From Flavobacterium sp. HTF (GTDB lineage Bacteria; Bacteroidota; Bacteroidia; Flavobacteriales; Flavobacteriaceae), in the NCBI RefSeq assembly GCF_003105115.1, contig NZ_QETH01000019.1, positions 1 to 64,000 on the forward strand: a DNA stretch of 64,000 bases, written 5' to 3'. The translations under genes and the position numbers were made by a program. This document shows, piece by piece, positions 50,102-60,009 of the stretch; the first letter of the stretch is position 1; the number at the start of each line of letters is the position of its first letter. The notes under the pieces were generated by a model. The model was not told where the DNA came from, did no database searches, and saw only the letters and a list, made by a program, of their open reading frames with translations.

Positions 50102-51634
50102 TTAATACCCGGTATTCTGATCTTCCGGACCAATCTCATCATTAAGTTTGATCTCTCCGATTGGAATAGGATAACGGTTGTGAAATGCGGCAATTGTACC
50201 GTTTTGTTTTGCCCATTTGTTACGGGCTTTTACTAATTCCACCAATTTTCCTGTACGGATAAGATCCATTCTTCTCCATCCTTCAAAAGCTAATTCACGC
50301 ATACGTTCATCAAGAATTTGCTCTCTAAACTGAGGTTGAGAAAGTCCGCTCCATTTCATTGCGTCAGGTAATGTTCCTCCAAAAGCTCTTTTACGAACCT
50401 GATTAACATATCCTTCAGCTTCTGTTGTGCTTCCTAATTCATTTAAACATTCTGCGTAGTTAAGTAATACATCCGAGTACCTGATGTATATTTTATTTTT
50501 TCCTGAATTCCAGAATGATTGTTTTCCCTCTACACGAATATCTTCATATTTTTTAATGTGCGGATCGAGTTCATCACCACCAAAACCAGCAGGAAGTGTA
50601 GGTGTAACTCCCTTATAAGTAAAATCATAACGGATACTGGCATCTTTACGTACATCACCTGCTTCCCATATTCCTCCATCTGTTTTGTCTTTATAACAAT
50701 ATTGAGTAGGAAGTATAAGGTCATAACCTCCAAAATAAGCATATTGGTTTATATTTGCTAAAACTCTTGAACCTGTCTGCCATTGTATCTGGTTGTTATC
50801 AGGCCAGTTATTATTGTATTGCCATTCATATAAGGATTCCGGAGAATTAGCATGATCCGGGCTAAAAACATCTGCGTAATTAGGCAGTAAACTATATTTT
50901 CCAGATTTAATAACTTCTTCAAACCATTGCTTTGCTTTAGCGAAGTCACGGTATCCTGACGCTTCCGGAGCATATAGATATACTTTTCCCAAAAGTGCCT
51001 GAGCCACACCTTTTGCAGGAAATGCAGGATTGCTCTGTGTTACAGGAAGTTTTTGAATTGCTCTTTCTAAATCGGCAACTATAGTAGAATAAACCAAGTC
51101 AAGAGGCTGACGTTTTAAACCATATTCTGCAGTTTTTGCTTTATCATTAATAGGTATTTCACCCCAATATTGCGTAAGTTCAAACATTAATGTTGCTCTT
51201 AAAAAACTAGCTTCGCCCATTAGAAGATCACGTTTTGCGCTATCTTCTTCGGTATTGGTCCCTAATGCTCTAATAGTTTGTGCAGCAACTTCGATTACTG
51301 GCCATCTGTCATTCCACAATTGTCCAATTGCCTGATTCTCCTGGCTTAAAAAACCATTGTACAAATCAAGTCCTGCCTGATTTGCATCTCCGGTTACCTG
51401 CAAAGCTCCTTGTTGTGCTTCATCTGTACCAAGAGAAGTATAAAGCCCTGCACGGTCTTTTTGCATATTTCTCCAATTCGTTATAGCTCCTAAGAGAACA
51501 GGCTCTATTTTACCTAAACTGCCATATGCCTGGGCAGCAGTAAGCGAACTTTTGGGCTCTTCATCCAAAAAATCAGAAGAACAGGAGGCTGATAATATTG
51601 CCAGGGCCATAAAGGCTATAATTTTTGCTTTCAT
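50102..51634 (-). CDS. SusD/RagB family outer-membrane glycan-binding lipoprotein
   Basis: Surface lipoprotein of 510 residues that caps a SusC transporter and captures oligosaccharides. The lipobox LSASC places the lipidated Cys at residue 18. The helical TPR-like N-terminal part begins SDFLDEEPKSSLTAAQAY. The SusD C-terminal signature is present: KIYIRYSDVLLNYAECLNELG and ILDERMRELAFEGWRRMDLIRTGKL. The length is normal. It lies 26 bases after the SusC stop on the same strand, as in typical polysaccharide utilisation loci. Confidence 0.93.
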   Translation of the reverse strand: MKAKIIAFMALAILSASCSSDFLDEEPKSSLTAAQAYGSLGKIEPVLLGAITNWRNMQKDRAGLYTSLGTDEAQQGALQVTGDANQAGLDLYNGFLSQENQAIGQLWNDRWPVIEVAAQTIRALGTNTEEDSAKRDLLMGEASFLRATLMFELTQYWGEIPINDKAKTAEYGLKRQPLDLVYSTIVADLERAIQKLPVTQSNPAFPAKGVAQALLGKVYLYAPEASGYRDFAKAKQWFEEVIKSGKYSLLPNYADVFSPDHANSPESLYEWQYNNNWPDNNQIQWQTGSRVLANINQYAYFGGYDLILPTQYCYKDKTDGGIWEAGDVRKDASIRYDFTYKGVTPTLPAGFGGDELDPHIKKYEDIRVEGKQSFWNSGKNKIYIRYSDVLLNYAECLNELGSTTEAEGYVNQVRKRAFGGTLPDAMKWSGLSQPQFREQILDERMRELAFEGWRRMDLIRTGKLVELVKARNKWAKQNGTIAAFHNRYPIPIGEIKLNDEIGPEDQNTGY

Positions 51635-51660
51635 AAAAATAATTTTTAAAATTAATTTGA

Positions 51661-54600
51661 TTAAAGAGATACATTTAATCCCATAACTATCATTCTGGAT
51701 AAAGGATAAGAATCTCCTCCTTCAGGATCATATCCTTTATATTTAGTTACAATAAACAAATTCGATCCTGTTAGATAAAACCTTACATTTTTAAGAAAAA
51801 CACTTTCTGTAACTTTGTCTTGTAATGTATACGATAATGTAAGTGTATTTAATCTTAAGAATGAAGCATCCTGAATTGCTTTATCTGTCTCACCCAGAGT
51901 ATATCTACCACCTCCATAATAGGCTCTTGGTACATCTGTATTGGTATTGGTTGGAGTCCAACGATCCAAAAGGTCTGTATGTGCAGCACTCATTCCTCCT
52001 GAGTTCATATAGCTTTCGTAAATACCGCTTGGTCTTTTACCTCCTATTGAATAAGCAAATACTGCGTTTAGTCCAAAACCTTTATATTTAAAATCTGTAG
52101 AAAAACCACCATAATAATCAGGATTCAAATCGCCAACCACATACCTGTCCTGGTCATTTATTACACCGTCACCATTACGGTCTTTAATTTTAATATCCCC
52201 AGCCTGAACAGTTCGGCTTCCATAATTTACTCCGCTAAGGTCTTCTCCCTGCTGTGCTATACCATCATATTGAAAAACATAAACTGTGTTTACCGATTGG
52301 CCTAAGAAAAAGTTACCGGTACGCTGGATCTCGTTATTACTATAACCTCCCAATTTGTATATCTCTGTAGCATCTCCGTAAAGTTTTGTAACCTTATTTT
52401 TTGCCGATGATATATTGGCAGAAATATTCCATTTAAAATCTTTGTTTTTAATAATGTCACCGCTAAGTTCTAATTCTATACCCTCATTAGTTGTAGAACC
52501 AATATTATCCAGCTTATATTTATATCCTGATGAAACCGGCATATTACGCAGCATTAATAGATCATCATTATTTATATGGAAATAATTAGCACTTGCAGTC
52601 AGTCTGTTTTGAAAGAAACCAGCATCTAGTCCAACATTAAATTGTTTCTGTTTTTCCCATTTTAAATCAAAATTATCAATATAATTATCAGACACGTAAG
52701 TCCCGGAATTATTACTCACTTGTGCATTATATAAGGCAAAATACCTGTAAGCATCTACATTTTGATTACCTACCATACCATAGCCTACACGAAACTTAAG
52801 CTGGTTTAATTTTTCAAATCCTGAAAGGAAATTTTCTTTGGCAATGTCCCAGCTTCCTGCTATTGAAGGAAAGGTTCCCCATTTGTTATTAGGACCAAAT
52901 TTAGAAGAGCCATCTCTTCTTATTGTACCTGTAATATTGTATTTACCATCAAAAGTATAGTTCGCTCTTGCGAAATACGATTGGTTCGAATAATCTGTAA
53001 AATTTGAGCTTAACTGCGCATTCTCTTTTTGATATGCTCCTGATAATGCCATATAGGTCAAATCATCACTCACAAATCCGCGAGCTCTTACATCTGTACT
53101 GTTACCTGAATTACTCATTACAGAAAATCCTCCCATTATGCTTACGTCATGCTTTAGAGCAAAAACTCTACTATAACTTACGGTATTATCCCACTGATAA
53201 TTCAATTGTGAATATCTATAATGATGTGCTTCCCCATCCATAGAATTTCTAAGTGACTGTCCTGTGTAACTTGGCACATAATCAAAATTTGCCTGATCTG
53301 CAATATCTACAGATAAAGTAGTCCTGATATCAAGTCCCTTTACCGGTTTTGCACTTAAAAAATTACTGCTTGTAAGTCTATTACGCATGCTTGAATTTAT
53401 GATATCAAGACTTGTTATCGGATTATAAAGGTTTTGGTCGAATACTTCACCATAACGAAGATAAGTAGCTTTAGAGTCTATCGGTAATAGTGGATTTGCT
53501 CCCAATGCGACACCAAAGGCACTCCCTTCCTGATAATTGCTCTCGCTTCTTGAAAAAGTAGTATTGGTACCAAACTGCAGCCATGATTTTAAATCCTGCG
53601 TAAGGTTAATTTTTCCATTATATCTTTTAAAATCAGAGTTTTTAAGAAGTCCCTCCTGATTAACATAATTAAAACTCACAAAATAAGTTCCCTTTTCTCC
53701 GCCTCCGCTAAAACTCAAATTATGATTCGTCTGAAAACCTGAACGCGTTACCTGATCTAACCAATCGTAACTTTTACCTGTTCTGTAAGATTCCAGTTCA
53801 TAAGGCGCAAATACAGTCGAACCATCCGACTTAATTTGATTAACATATGCAGCACGATCAGCGGCAGGATTCTCATCCATATAGCGATTTGCATAAGCGT
53901 CAACTCTTAGATCAAATAACTGCTGTCCATTCATCAACGGAATAGTTCTTGCAAATTCAGATATACCTGTCCATGTATCATACTGTATTTTTGCTTCTCC
54001 TGATCTTGAACCTTTTTTTGTCGTAATAACTATTACTCCATTAGCTGCTCTTGAACCGTATAATGCAGTAGCAGAAGCATCTTTAAGAACTTCCATACTT
54101 GCAATATCGTCAGGATTAATGTTTTCAAAATTACTGTCGGTAATCAAACCATCGATTACAAATATTGGGTTACCGCCAAAATTTAGAGAATTATTCCCCC
54201 TAATTCTTATTGTACCTGTCTGACCCGGCACAGCATTTTGCTGTACATATACACCAGAGGCACGCCCTTGCAGCGCCTGCACTACATTTGGCGTAGGAGT
54301 TTCTCTAAGTTTATCACCCGAAACACTGCTTACAGCACCCGTTAGATCTCCCTTTTTCATTGCGGCTCCAACTATTACAATTTCATTTAATTCCTGAGTA
54401 GCCGGAGTCAAAGAAACATTAATTTCAGATTTATTAGCAACAACAGTTTGTGGATTAAACCCTATAAACTTGAACTCTATAGAGGAACCCGTTTTTACGT
54501 TTGACAATTTATAACTGCCATCTATGTCTGTTACTGTAGAGTTCTGTGTACCTTTTACCAGAATAGTGGCGCCTGGCAATGGTAAATTTTCATTGTCTGT

Positions 54601-54687
54601 AACTTTACCGGTTATGGTTTGGGAGTAAAGTGTACCGGCACACATCATAACTACTAAGAAGCATAAGTATCTTATTGCAATTCTCAT
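51661..54687 (-). CDS. SusC/RagA family TonB-linked outer-membrane transporter
   Basis: TonB-dependent oligosaccharide importer of 1008 residues. A signal peptide (about 1-22, ending LYSQ) is followed by a carboxypeptidase-regulatory-like domain (about 23-95) and the plug (about 105-230). The plug holds the family signatures VVQALQGRASGVYV, IRIRGNNSLNFGGNPIFVIDG and LKDASATALYGSRAANGVIVITTKKG. A 22-strand barrel completes it. It pairs with the SusD protein next to it. It has its own well-matched promoter and a leader of roughly 100 bases. Confidence 0.95.
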   Translation of the reverse strand: MRIAIRYLCFLVVMMCAGTLYSQTITGKVTDNENLPLPGATILVKGTQNSTVTDIDGSYKLSNVKTGSSIEFKFIGFNPQTVVANKSEINVSLTPATQELNEIVIVGAAMKKGDLTGAVSSVSGDKLRETPTPNVVQALQGRASGVYVQQNAVPGQTGTIRIRGNNSLNFGGNPIFVIDGLITDSNFENINPDDIASMEVLKDASATALYGSRAANGVIVITTKKGSRSGEAKIQYDTWTGISEFARTIPLMNGQQLFDLRVDAYANRYMDENPAADRAAYVNQIKSDGSTVFAPYELESYRTGKSYDWLDQVTRSGFQTNHNLSFSGGGEKGTYFVSFNYVNQEGLLKNSDFKRYNGKINLTQDLKSWLQFGTNTTFSRSESNYQEGSAFGVALGANPLLPIDSKATYLRYGEVFDQNLYNPITSLDIINSSMRNRLTSSNFLSAKPVKGLDIRTTLSVDIADQANFDYVPSYTGQSLRNSMDGEAHHYRYSQLNYQWDNTVSYSRVFALKHDVSIMGGFSVMSNSGNSTDVRARGFVSDDLTYMALSGAYQKENAQLSSNFTDYSNQSYFARANYTFDGKYNITGTIRRDGSSKFGPNNKWGTFPSIAGSWDIAKENFLSGFEKLNQLKFRVGYGMVGNQNVDAYRYFALYNAQVSNNSGTYVSDNYIDNFDLKWEKQKQFNVGLDAGFFQNRLTASANYFHINNDDLLMLRNMPVSSGYKYKLDNIGSTTNEGIELELSGDIIKNKDFKWNISANISSAKNKVTKLYGDATEIYKLGGYSNNEIQRTGNFFLGQSVNTVYVFQYDGIAQQGEDLSGVNYGSRTVQAGDIKIKDRNGDGVINDQDRYVVGDLNPDYYGGFSTDFKYKGFGLNAVFAYSIGGKRPSGIYESYMNSGGMSAAHTDLLDRWTPTNTNTDVPRAYYGGGRYTLGETDKAIQDASFLRLNTLTLSYTLQDKVTESVFLKNVRFYLTGSNLFIVTKYKGYDPEGGDSYPLSRMIVMGLNVSL

Positions 54688-54770
54688 AATAATTTGGTTT
54701 TTTAGTTAATAAATTAGTGAGTTAGTTTTTTCTTTTATTGAGCATTAAAATATGAGAAAACGAATTGACT

Positions 54771-54788
54771 TATACTATACTATACTAC
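54771..54788 (-). promoter_or_regulatory. Pentamer repeat (TATAC)3 at the susC-like transcription start
   Basis: Three TATAC units plus TAC, giving repeated TACTA/TAGTA half-sites just downstream of the -7 box. The same half-sites form the palindrome in front of the GntR-type regulator gene, so this is a candidate binding region for that protein. Confidence 0.4.
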
Positions 54789-54795
54789 AACAATA

Positions 54796-54826
54796 CAAAC
54801 ATACAAATATTTTCATTACATCCAAA
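54796..54826 (-). promoter_or_regulatory. Promoter of the susC-like operon
   Basis: On the minus strand: TTTGG (-33 region), a 19-base spacer and TATGTTTG (54796-54803), fitting the Bacteroidota consensus. It lies about 110 bases before the susC-like start codon. Confidence 0.75.
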
Positions 54827-55054
54827 TTTATGTTTTAAGAATTTGATATTTTTTTTGATGATTTATTTCGGCTTTGATATAAATACCAAGCTTTAAAAAG
54901 GAAAAAGAAAATAAAGGAATGTATAAACTAAGGAAATCTGAGACAAAATGGAAGAGGATTATAATTTTAAAAAAGAAAACTGGTATAATTTACCTGCAAA
55001 ATCGTAGAAATAATTTGGAACAATTTCTATGATATTTCACCCGATATAAACAAA
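54827..55054. other. Gene-free AT-rich stretch between susC-like promoter and hairpin
   Basis: Part of the 420-base gap between the SSS symporter and SusC genes. No open reading frame of merit, RNA signature or further repeat is visible between the promoter and the hairpin at 55055. Confidence 0.6.
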
Positions 55055-55094
55055 AAAAACGTAGAGACGCACGGCAGTGCATCTCTACGTTTTT
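55055..55094. repeat. GTAGAGACGC palindrome acting as likely terminator
   Basis: 18-base arms AAAAACGTAGAGACGCAC / GTGCATCTCTACGTTTTT with one mismatch and a GGCA loop, 14 bases after the SSS gene stop. The flanking A and T runs make a strong terminator. The sequence also resembles a GTAGAGACG repeat that I recall as dispersed in many bacterial genomes. Confidence 0.8.
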
Positions 55095-55107
55095 CCCTGA
55101 TACGTTC

Positions 55108-56700
55108 CTACGCTACTCCCCATTTTGAAAATAAAACAAAGACGCCTATCATACCGATTATTAAAATCCCAAAATACCAATAGCGGTTTTTCCAGGGCGA
55201 TAATTCAACCGATTCCAGTTTTATTTCGATATAATTATACCCGGGATAGAACTTAGCAACCAATAGCATACACACAGAAGTAAGAACAAATAAAAGTGCC
55301 AGCATATGCAGGTAATGCAATTTGATATTGAGTACGTAGTTAAAAATAATATAGCCTAGAATAAAAAATACCATTCCGGTTTTTGCTGCCTGAGGCGGTA
55401 CTTTTTTAAACACAAAGCCAATCAGAATAATGGTGAAAATAGGCAGGCAGAACATACCGCTCAACTGCTGCAGATAGGTATAAAAACCTGCTTTGCTGAA
55501 GATTATAAACGGAGCAGAAAACATCGCCAAAGCCGATACAATGATCTCGAATTTACGTCCGGTATAAACCAGATGTTTTTCTGTTACCTCTTTATTTTTT
55601 TTCTCTAACCACGGTTTATAAAGGTTTAACACAAATAAGGTACTGCTGCTATTTAATCCTGCATTAAAAGTACTTATGGCAGCTCCCAGAACTACTGCAG
55701 CTGTCAAACCAATCATAACTCCGGGCAGTGTATCTTTTACAACAAGAGGAAAAACCTCAGCAGTATTTTCAAGGTTTTGATAAAGATGAACTCCAACCAA
55801 TCCGGGAATATTGATAATAAAAGGACATAACAATTTTCCTAAACAGGCAAGTCCCATTCCTTTCTGGCTATGTGATAAACTTTTTGCCGAAAGTGCCTGC
55901 TGAACGATAAACTGTTCCATTCCCCAATAATAGAGGTTCATAATAAACATTCCTGTAAAAATGGTGCTCAACGGAATTTCGTCCTTCGGCCCTCCTATGG
56001 AATTTAAATGTTCTTTATGTTCTGAAAATAAAATATGAAGCCCTTTGAACCAGTCTCCGTTTCCTAAAAATTTAAATCCAAAGTAAGGAAAAGCAATACC
56101 AATGATCAATAGGCCAATACTTAAAACCGTGTCACTAATCGATATTGCTCGCAAACCGCCTAAAACCGAATAAGCACAGCCTGTAAGTCCTATCAGCCAG
56201 ACCATAACCCAGATATTCTGCCAGTAGGTTAATTCTAAAGGATATAAGAAATTGAACATTCCGGTCAGGGCAACTGCTCCGCCGTACAATACTGCGGGAA
56301 GTAAGTTGACAATATAACTGCACAAAAATATAATCGATACCAGTCTTTTAGTCGAATCATCATACCGTTTTCCCAGATAATCGGGAATTGTCATAGCTCC
56401 CGTACGAAAATAAATAGGCAGAAAAAACTCGGCCACAAGCAGCATCGCCAGCACAGAACTTACGCCCCATGCCATTACGCTCATGTTGTTGGTGTAGATG
56501 GATTCGTTTTCGCCTATAAACTGGTTGGCGCTTATATTGCTAAGCAATAAAGCGCCTCCAACTATAAAAAAGTTATTGTTATGATCTGCAAAAAAAAGTC
56601 CGCTTGTGGTTTGTACCTTTCTTTTTCGCGTTTTTATGGCTGAAATAACAGCGACTAAACCTGTAATCAGTAAAAAACTAACAATGGATAAAACATTCAT
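55108..56700 (-). CDS. Sodium:solute symporter (SSS/SGLT type)
   Basis: Inner-membrane sodium-coupled carrier of 530 residues with about 14 hydrophobic segments. Features include NISANQFIGENESIYTNN in the first helices, GTILD-like TGAMTIPDYLGKRYDD, and the GAAISTFNAGLNSSSTLFVLNLYKPWL region (about 335-362) typical of SGLT-like sugar carriers. It starts 3 bases after the stop of the GntR-type regulator gene, so the two are co-transcribed. A monosaccharide released by the locus, probably galactose, is the likely cargo. That is inference. Confidence 0.9.
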   Translation of the reverse strand: MNVLSIVSFLLITGLVAVISAIKTRKRKVQTTSGLFFADHNNNFFIVGGALLLSNISANQFIGENESIYTNNMSVMAWGVSSVLAMLLVAEFFLPIYFRTGAMTIPDYLGKRYDDSTKRLVSIIFLCSYIVNLLPAVLYGGAVALTGMFNFLYPLELTYWQNIWVMVWLIGLTGCAYSVLGGLRAISISDTVLSIGLLIIGIAFPYFGFKFLGNGDWFKGLHILFSEHKEHLNSIGGPKDEIPLSTIFTGMFIMNLYYWGMEQFIVQQALSAKSLSHSQKGMGLACLGKLLCPFIINIPGLVGVHLYQNLENTAEVFPLVVKDTLPGVMIGLTAAVVLGAAISTFNAGLNSSSTLFVLNLYKPWLEKKNKEVTEKHLVYTGRKFEIIVSALAMFSAPFIIFSKAGFYTYLQQLSGMFCLPIFTIILIGFVFKKVPPQAAKTGMVFFILGYIIFNYVLNIKLHYLHMLALLFVLTSVCMLLVAKFYPGYNYIEIKLESVELSPWKNRYWYFGILIIGMIGVFVLFSKWGVA

Positions 56701-56703
56701 AAA

Positions 56704-57720
56704 TTACAACGAATTTCTATCAATAAGAATTGTTGGAATAATCTCTTGTGTCTTTTTTCTGTTCAACACAAAATCAGCGGCTTTCTTTCCCATTTCAGCA
56801 AAATCTGTAGAAAATGTGGTTACACCGTCAAAAATGATTTCTTTTACGATATCATCGTTGTGCGAAATAAAACCAATGTCGGTACCAATCTTAAGTCCTT
56901 TTATTTTAGAGTCTTTCAGCATTTCCCAAAGTTCGAGATTGTGAATTGTAAAATATACTTTTCCTTTTTCGAGAGAACCCGCCGTGTATTCTTCTTTTAT
57001 AACGCCTTTGATATCATAATCCTTCATGAATCTTTTAAATGAATTTAAAATCTCATTAGGTTCTGCAGACGAAGGCTTGAAGAAGAAAACGAGCTCGTCG
57101 TACTTTTTAATTTTATCTTTAAGCTGCACAAAAGCATTGTAAGACGAATCTCCAAACTCTTGTGCAACATAATTGTAATCTTCATCTGTTTCTATAAAAC
57201 GGTCTACCAGCAATACTCTGTTTGTTGGCAGCTGTTTTAAAACATCCGGTGTTTTTTTATTCGGAATCGGAGCGATAACAAACATTCCGTATTTTCCTTT
57301 TATACTTTGAATAATATTTTCGAACGTATCAAAATTATTGTGATGAAAAAAGATGTCCAACTGTACATTTTTTCCAAGTCCTTTTCTGAAATTTTCATAA
57401 AACGTTTCCTGAAAAATATCAAATGCAAATATCAGCAACGCTACTTTTAATTCTTGTTTTACATCATTGGTCGCAACGAAATAGCCCAGTCGGTTTTTTG
57501 ATTCGATAATTCCTCTGTGAACAAGTTCTTTGTAAGCTTTGGCAATAGTTTCTCTTGCAAAACCCAATTCGCTTATAAAAGTATTTACAGATGGAAGCAG
57601 ATCACCTTTTGTTACTACCTTTTCATCAATGGCATTAATTATTCCCTGAACCAGCTGCTCGTGTTTGGATAGGGAATTAATTGATTCAAGATTTTTTATC
57701 TGTTGAATAATTTGCTTCAT
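56704..57720 (-). CDS. GntR family regulator with LacI-like sugar-sensing domain
   Basis: Transcription factor of 338 residues. The winged-helix GntR domain (about 15-85) contains KGDLLPSVNTFISELGFARETIAKAYKEL. The effector domain (about 92-338) is a periplasmic-binding-protein fold with VALLIFAFDIFQETFYENF, VLLVDRFIE and GFISHNDDIVKEII, as in AraR-type regulators. It probably represses or activates the glycan genes around it in response to a sugar. It leads the bicistron with the SSS symporter. A TAGTA/TACTA palindrome lies over its own -7 box. Confidence 0.9.
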   Translation of the reverse strand: MKQIIQQIKNLESINSLSKHEQLVQGIINAIDEKVVTKGDLLPSVNTFISELGFARETIAKAYKELVHRGIIESKNRLGYFVATNDVKQELKVALLIFAFDIFQETFYENFRKGLGKNVQLDIFFHHNNFDTFENIIQSIKGKYGMFVIAPIPNKKTPDVLKQLPTNRVLLVDRFIETDEDYNYVAQEFGDSSYNAFVQLKDKIKKYDELVFFFKPSSAEPNEILNSFKRFMKDYDIKGVIKEEYTAGSLEKGKVYFTIHNLELWEMLKDSKIKGLKIGTDIGFISHNDDIVKEIIFDGVTTFSTDFAEMGKKAADFVLNRKKTQEIIPTILIDRNSL

Positions 57721-57754
57721 AAACGTTTTAATAGGTATTTATTTAGAAAATATA

Positions 57755-57772
57755 TAGTACAAATATATACTA
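57755..57772 (-). promoter_or_regulatory. Candidate operator over the GntR-type gene promoter
   Basis: Inverted repeat TAGTA-N8-TACTA centred on the -7 box TATATTTG (57760-57767, minus strand). The position predicts autorepression. Binding is untested. Confidence 0.5.
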
Positions 57773-57788
57773 ATGTTTGAAATTTATT

Positions 57789-59990
57789 TTAGGCCTTCGT
57801 GATTTTTAAAACAACGCTGTTATTTGATACTGTTACATTTGGATTAATTCCAACCTGCATCAAAAAATCTCCGGAATATACCGCTGTTTCTACAGAAGCT
57901 TTTTTATCCGGATACACATTGATTTCTTCTACTTTATAGTTTTGTCCTGCCTGCAATCCTTTTAATTTTATCGGAAGATGTGTTCCGGCTTCGTATCTTG
58001 AATTAACAGAATAACTAAACATTACTGCTTCGTTTCCGTTTTTGTTCATAAACATTACCGATGCTACATCATTACCCCACGGATTTTGAAGACGATATTG
58101 ATCTCCCTGCCAGATTGTACTGCTCAATGCATTGTAATTTTTGATGGCTTGCTGTGTAAAAGTCAAATCTTTTTCGTTTAAATCTTTCACCACAATGTCA
58201 AAACCTAATCTTCCCATCATGGCAACATCTGTACGGTATTTTATAGACTGTTTTCCCCAGTCTGTAACGTGCGCTGCAATTGTAAGAGCCGGATAAAAAT
58301 ACGAGTATTCCCATTGCATGTATACACGCTCCAGAGGATCTGTGTTATCACTTGGCCAGAATTCAGTAAAGTATTTTAACGCTCCGTAATCTACTCTTCC
58401 GCCGCCGCCGGAACAAAGCATCATGGGAACTTTTGGATATTTTACACGAATGCGCTCCAATACTTTATAAAGTCCGTTTACATAATCGGTGTAGAAATTA
58501 TTCTGATTGTCTTTTAAATTACCTGAATAGGCATTATAAATTACCGCATTACAATCCCATTTGATATAAGCCAATTCCGGATTTTCTGTAAAAAGATTGT
58601 CTACCACTCCATAAACAAAATCCTGAACTTTTGGGTTTGATAAGTCTAAAACCAATTGATTACGGAAATAATGTTCTGCTCTTCCGGCTTGTTTAATCAC
58701 CCATTCCGGATGTTTTTTATACAAATCACTCGCCGGATTTACCATTTCAGGTTCAATCCATATTCCGAATTTTACCTGATTGTCTTTGGCTGTTTTTACA
58801 AGAGTTCCAATTCCGTTTGGTAATTTCTTTTTGTTAACCTCCCAATCTCCTAAAGCTGCATCATCATTGTTACGAGGATAAGTATTACCGAACCATCCAT
58901 CATCTAACAAAAACATATCAACACCCAGTTTTTTACTATCGGCGATAAGAACTTTTAGTTTCTTTTCATCAAAATTAAAATAAGTCGCTTCCCAGTTGTT
59001 TAACAAAGTTAAACGATCTCCTTTTCCGTCAAGGATTTTATGACTTCTTGACCAGTCGTGCAAATTACGGCTTGCAGTTCCTTTTCCTTTTGATGATAAA
59101 GTGTACCAAAATTTAGGCGTTGTAAACACTTCGTTTTTAGCTAATTTATAAGCCGCCGCTGCATTATTAATTCCCGAAATAACACGAAGATTATTTAAAG
59201 GATCTAATTCTAAATCGGTTCTAAAATTTCCTGACCATTCTAAACCTGCAAACAAAACTTTTCCTTCGTCTTCTGAAGCTGGTTTGTCTAAAGAAACCAT
59301 AAATACAGATGGCTGAAATAAATTAGTACGTGATCCTAATTTAGAATCTAACACTTTGATTCCGTGCGTCAACTTAGTTTCTTCCGGTTGCATTTCTTTT
59401 GCCCAGTCACCATGATATTGGTTCAGGTAAAAGTTATTATATCCTTTAAGATATAAATTAGCCGAAGCATATTTATTTAAAGTAATACTTGCTTTTTCAT
59501 TATGCTGAATGGTTGTCCACTGCTCAATTACATCATTATCAAAATAAGACTGAATAAACAAATGAACCTCAACCGGATAAACAGGATCTTTTAGCGTAAT
59601 ATCAGTTTGAAAAACTCCTGTACTAATTTTGTTTGTTTCATGACTTACGTATAACAAATCAAGCGAAGTATTTCCGTCAGCATGCGTTACGGTAATGGCA
59701 GGTTCTAACAAATTTTTAGATCCCGATGCCGTATAAGCTGCATTATAAATACCGGAGTAATCTGTTCCCTGACGATACTGAGCTTGTATTTTTGTGTATT
59801 CTGAATCGTTTGCCAGTTTTTCTCCTAAGTAAATAGTGTTTACTTCTTTCCCGGGAGTTACTTGTAAAACCAATGCATTGCTTTTTGTTTTTACCGTAAT
59901 AATCTGCTGTGCAGTTACTGAACAATAACTCGTGAGAATAAAAAATGCTATCGCAAAAGACTGCCTTAAAGTTGTAAATTGTTTTTTCAT
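57789..59990 (-). CDS. GH36 alpha-galactosidase
   Basis: Exported retaining alpha-galactosidase of 733 residues with a signal peptide ending TAQ (about residue 27). An N-terminal beta-supersandwich (about 30-310) is followed by a TIM barrel. Barrel motifs are MFLLDDGWFGNTYPRNND near 359, GIWIEPEMVNP near 409, the nucleophile Asp479 in YIKWDCN, CSGGGGRVD near 526 and the acid/base Asp548 in FWPSDNTDP. All are diagnostic of GH36. It lies 19 bases after the acetylesterase gene in the same operon. Confidence 0.95.
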   Translation of the reverse strand: MKKQFTTLRQSFAIAFFILTSYCSVTAQQIITVKTKSNALVLQVTPGKEVNTIYLGEKLANDSEYTKIQAQYRQGTDYSGIYNAAYTASGSKNLLEPAITVTHADGNTSLDLLYVSHETNKISTGVFQTDITLKDPVYPVEVHLFIQSYFDNDVIEQWTTIQHNEKASITLNKYASANLYLKGYNNFYLNQYHGDWAKEMQPEETKLTHGIKVLDSKLGSRTNLFQPSVFMVSLDKPASEDEGKVLFAGLEWSGNFRTDLELDPLNNLRVISGINNAAAAYKLAKNEVFTTPKFWYTLSSKGKGTASRNLHDWSRSHKILDGKGDRLTLLNNWEATYFNFDEKKLKVLIADSKKLGVDMFLLDDGWFGNTYPRNNDDAALGDWEVNKKKLPNGIGTLVKTAKDNQVKFGIWIEPEMVNPASDLYKKHPEWVIKQAGRAEHYFRNQLVLDLSNPKVQDFVYGVVDNLFTENPELAYIKWDCNAVIYNAYSGNLKDNQNNFYTDYVNGLYKVLERIRVKYPKVPMMLCSGGGGRVDYGALKYFTEFWPSDNTDPLERVYMQWEYSYFYPALTIAAHVTDWGKQSIKYRTDVAMMGRLGFDIVVKDLNEKDLTFTQQAIKNYNALSSTIWQGDQYRLQNPWGNDVASVMFMNKNGNEAVMFSYSVNSRYEAGTHLPIKLKGLQAGQNYKVEEINVYPDKKASVETAVYSGDFLMQVGINPNVTVSNNSVVLKITKA

Positions 59991-60009
59991 TTTATTATGT
60001 GTTATTTTC

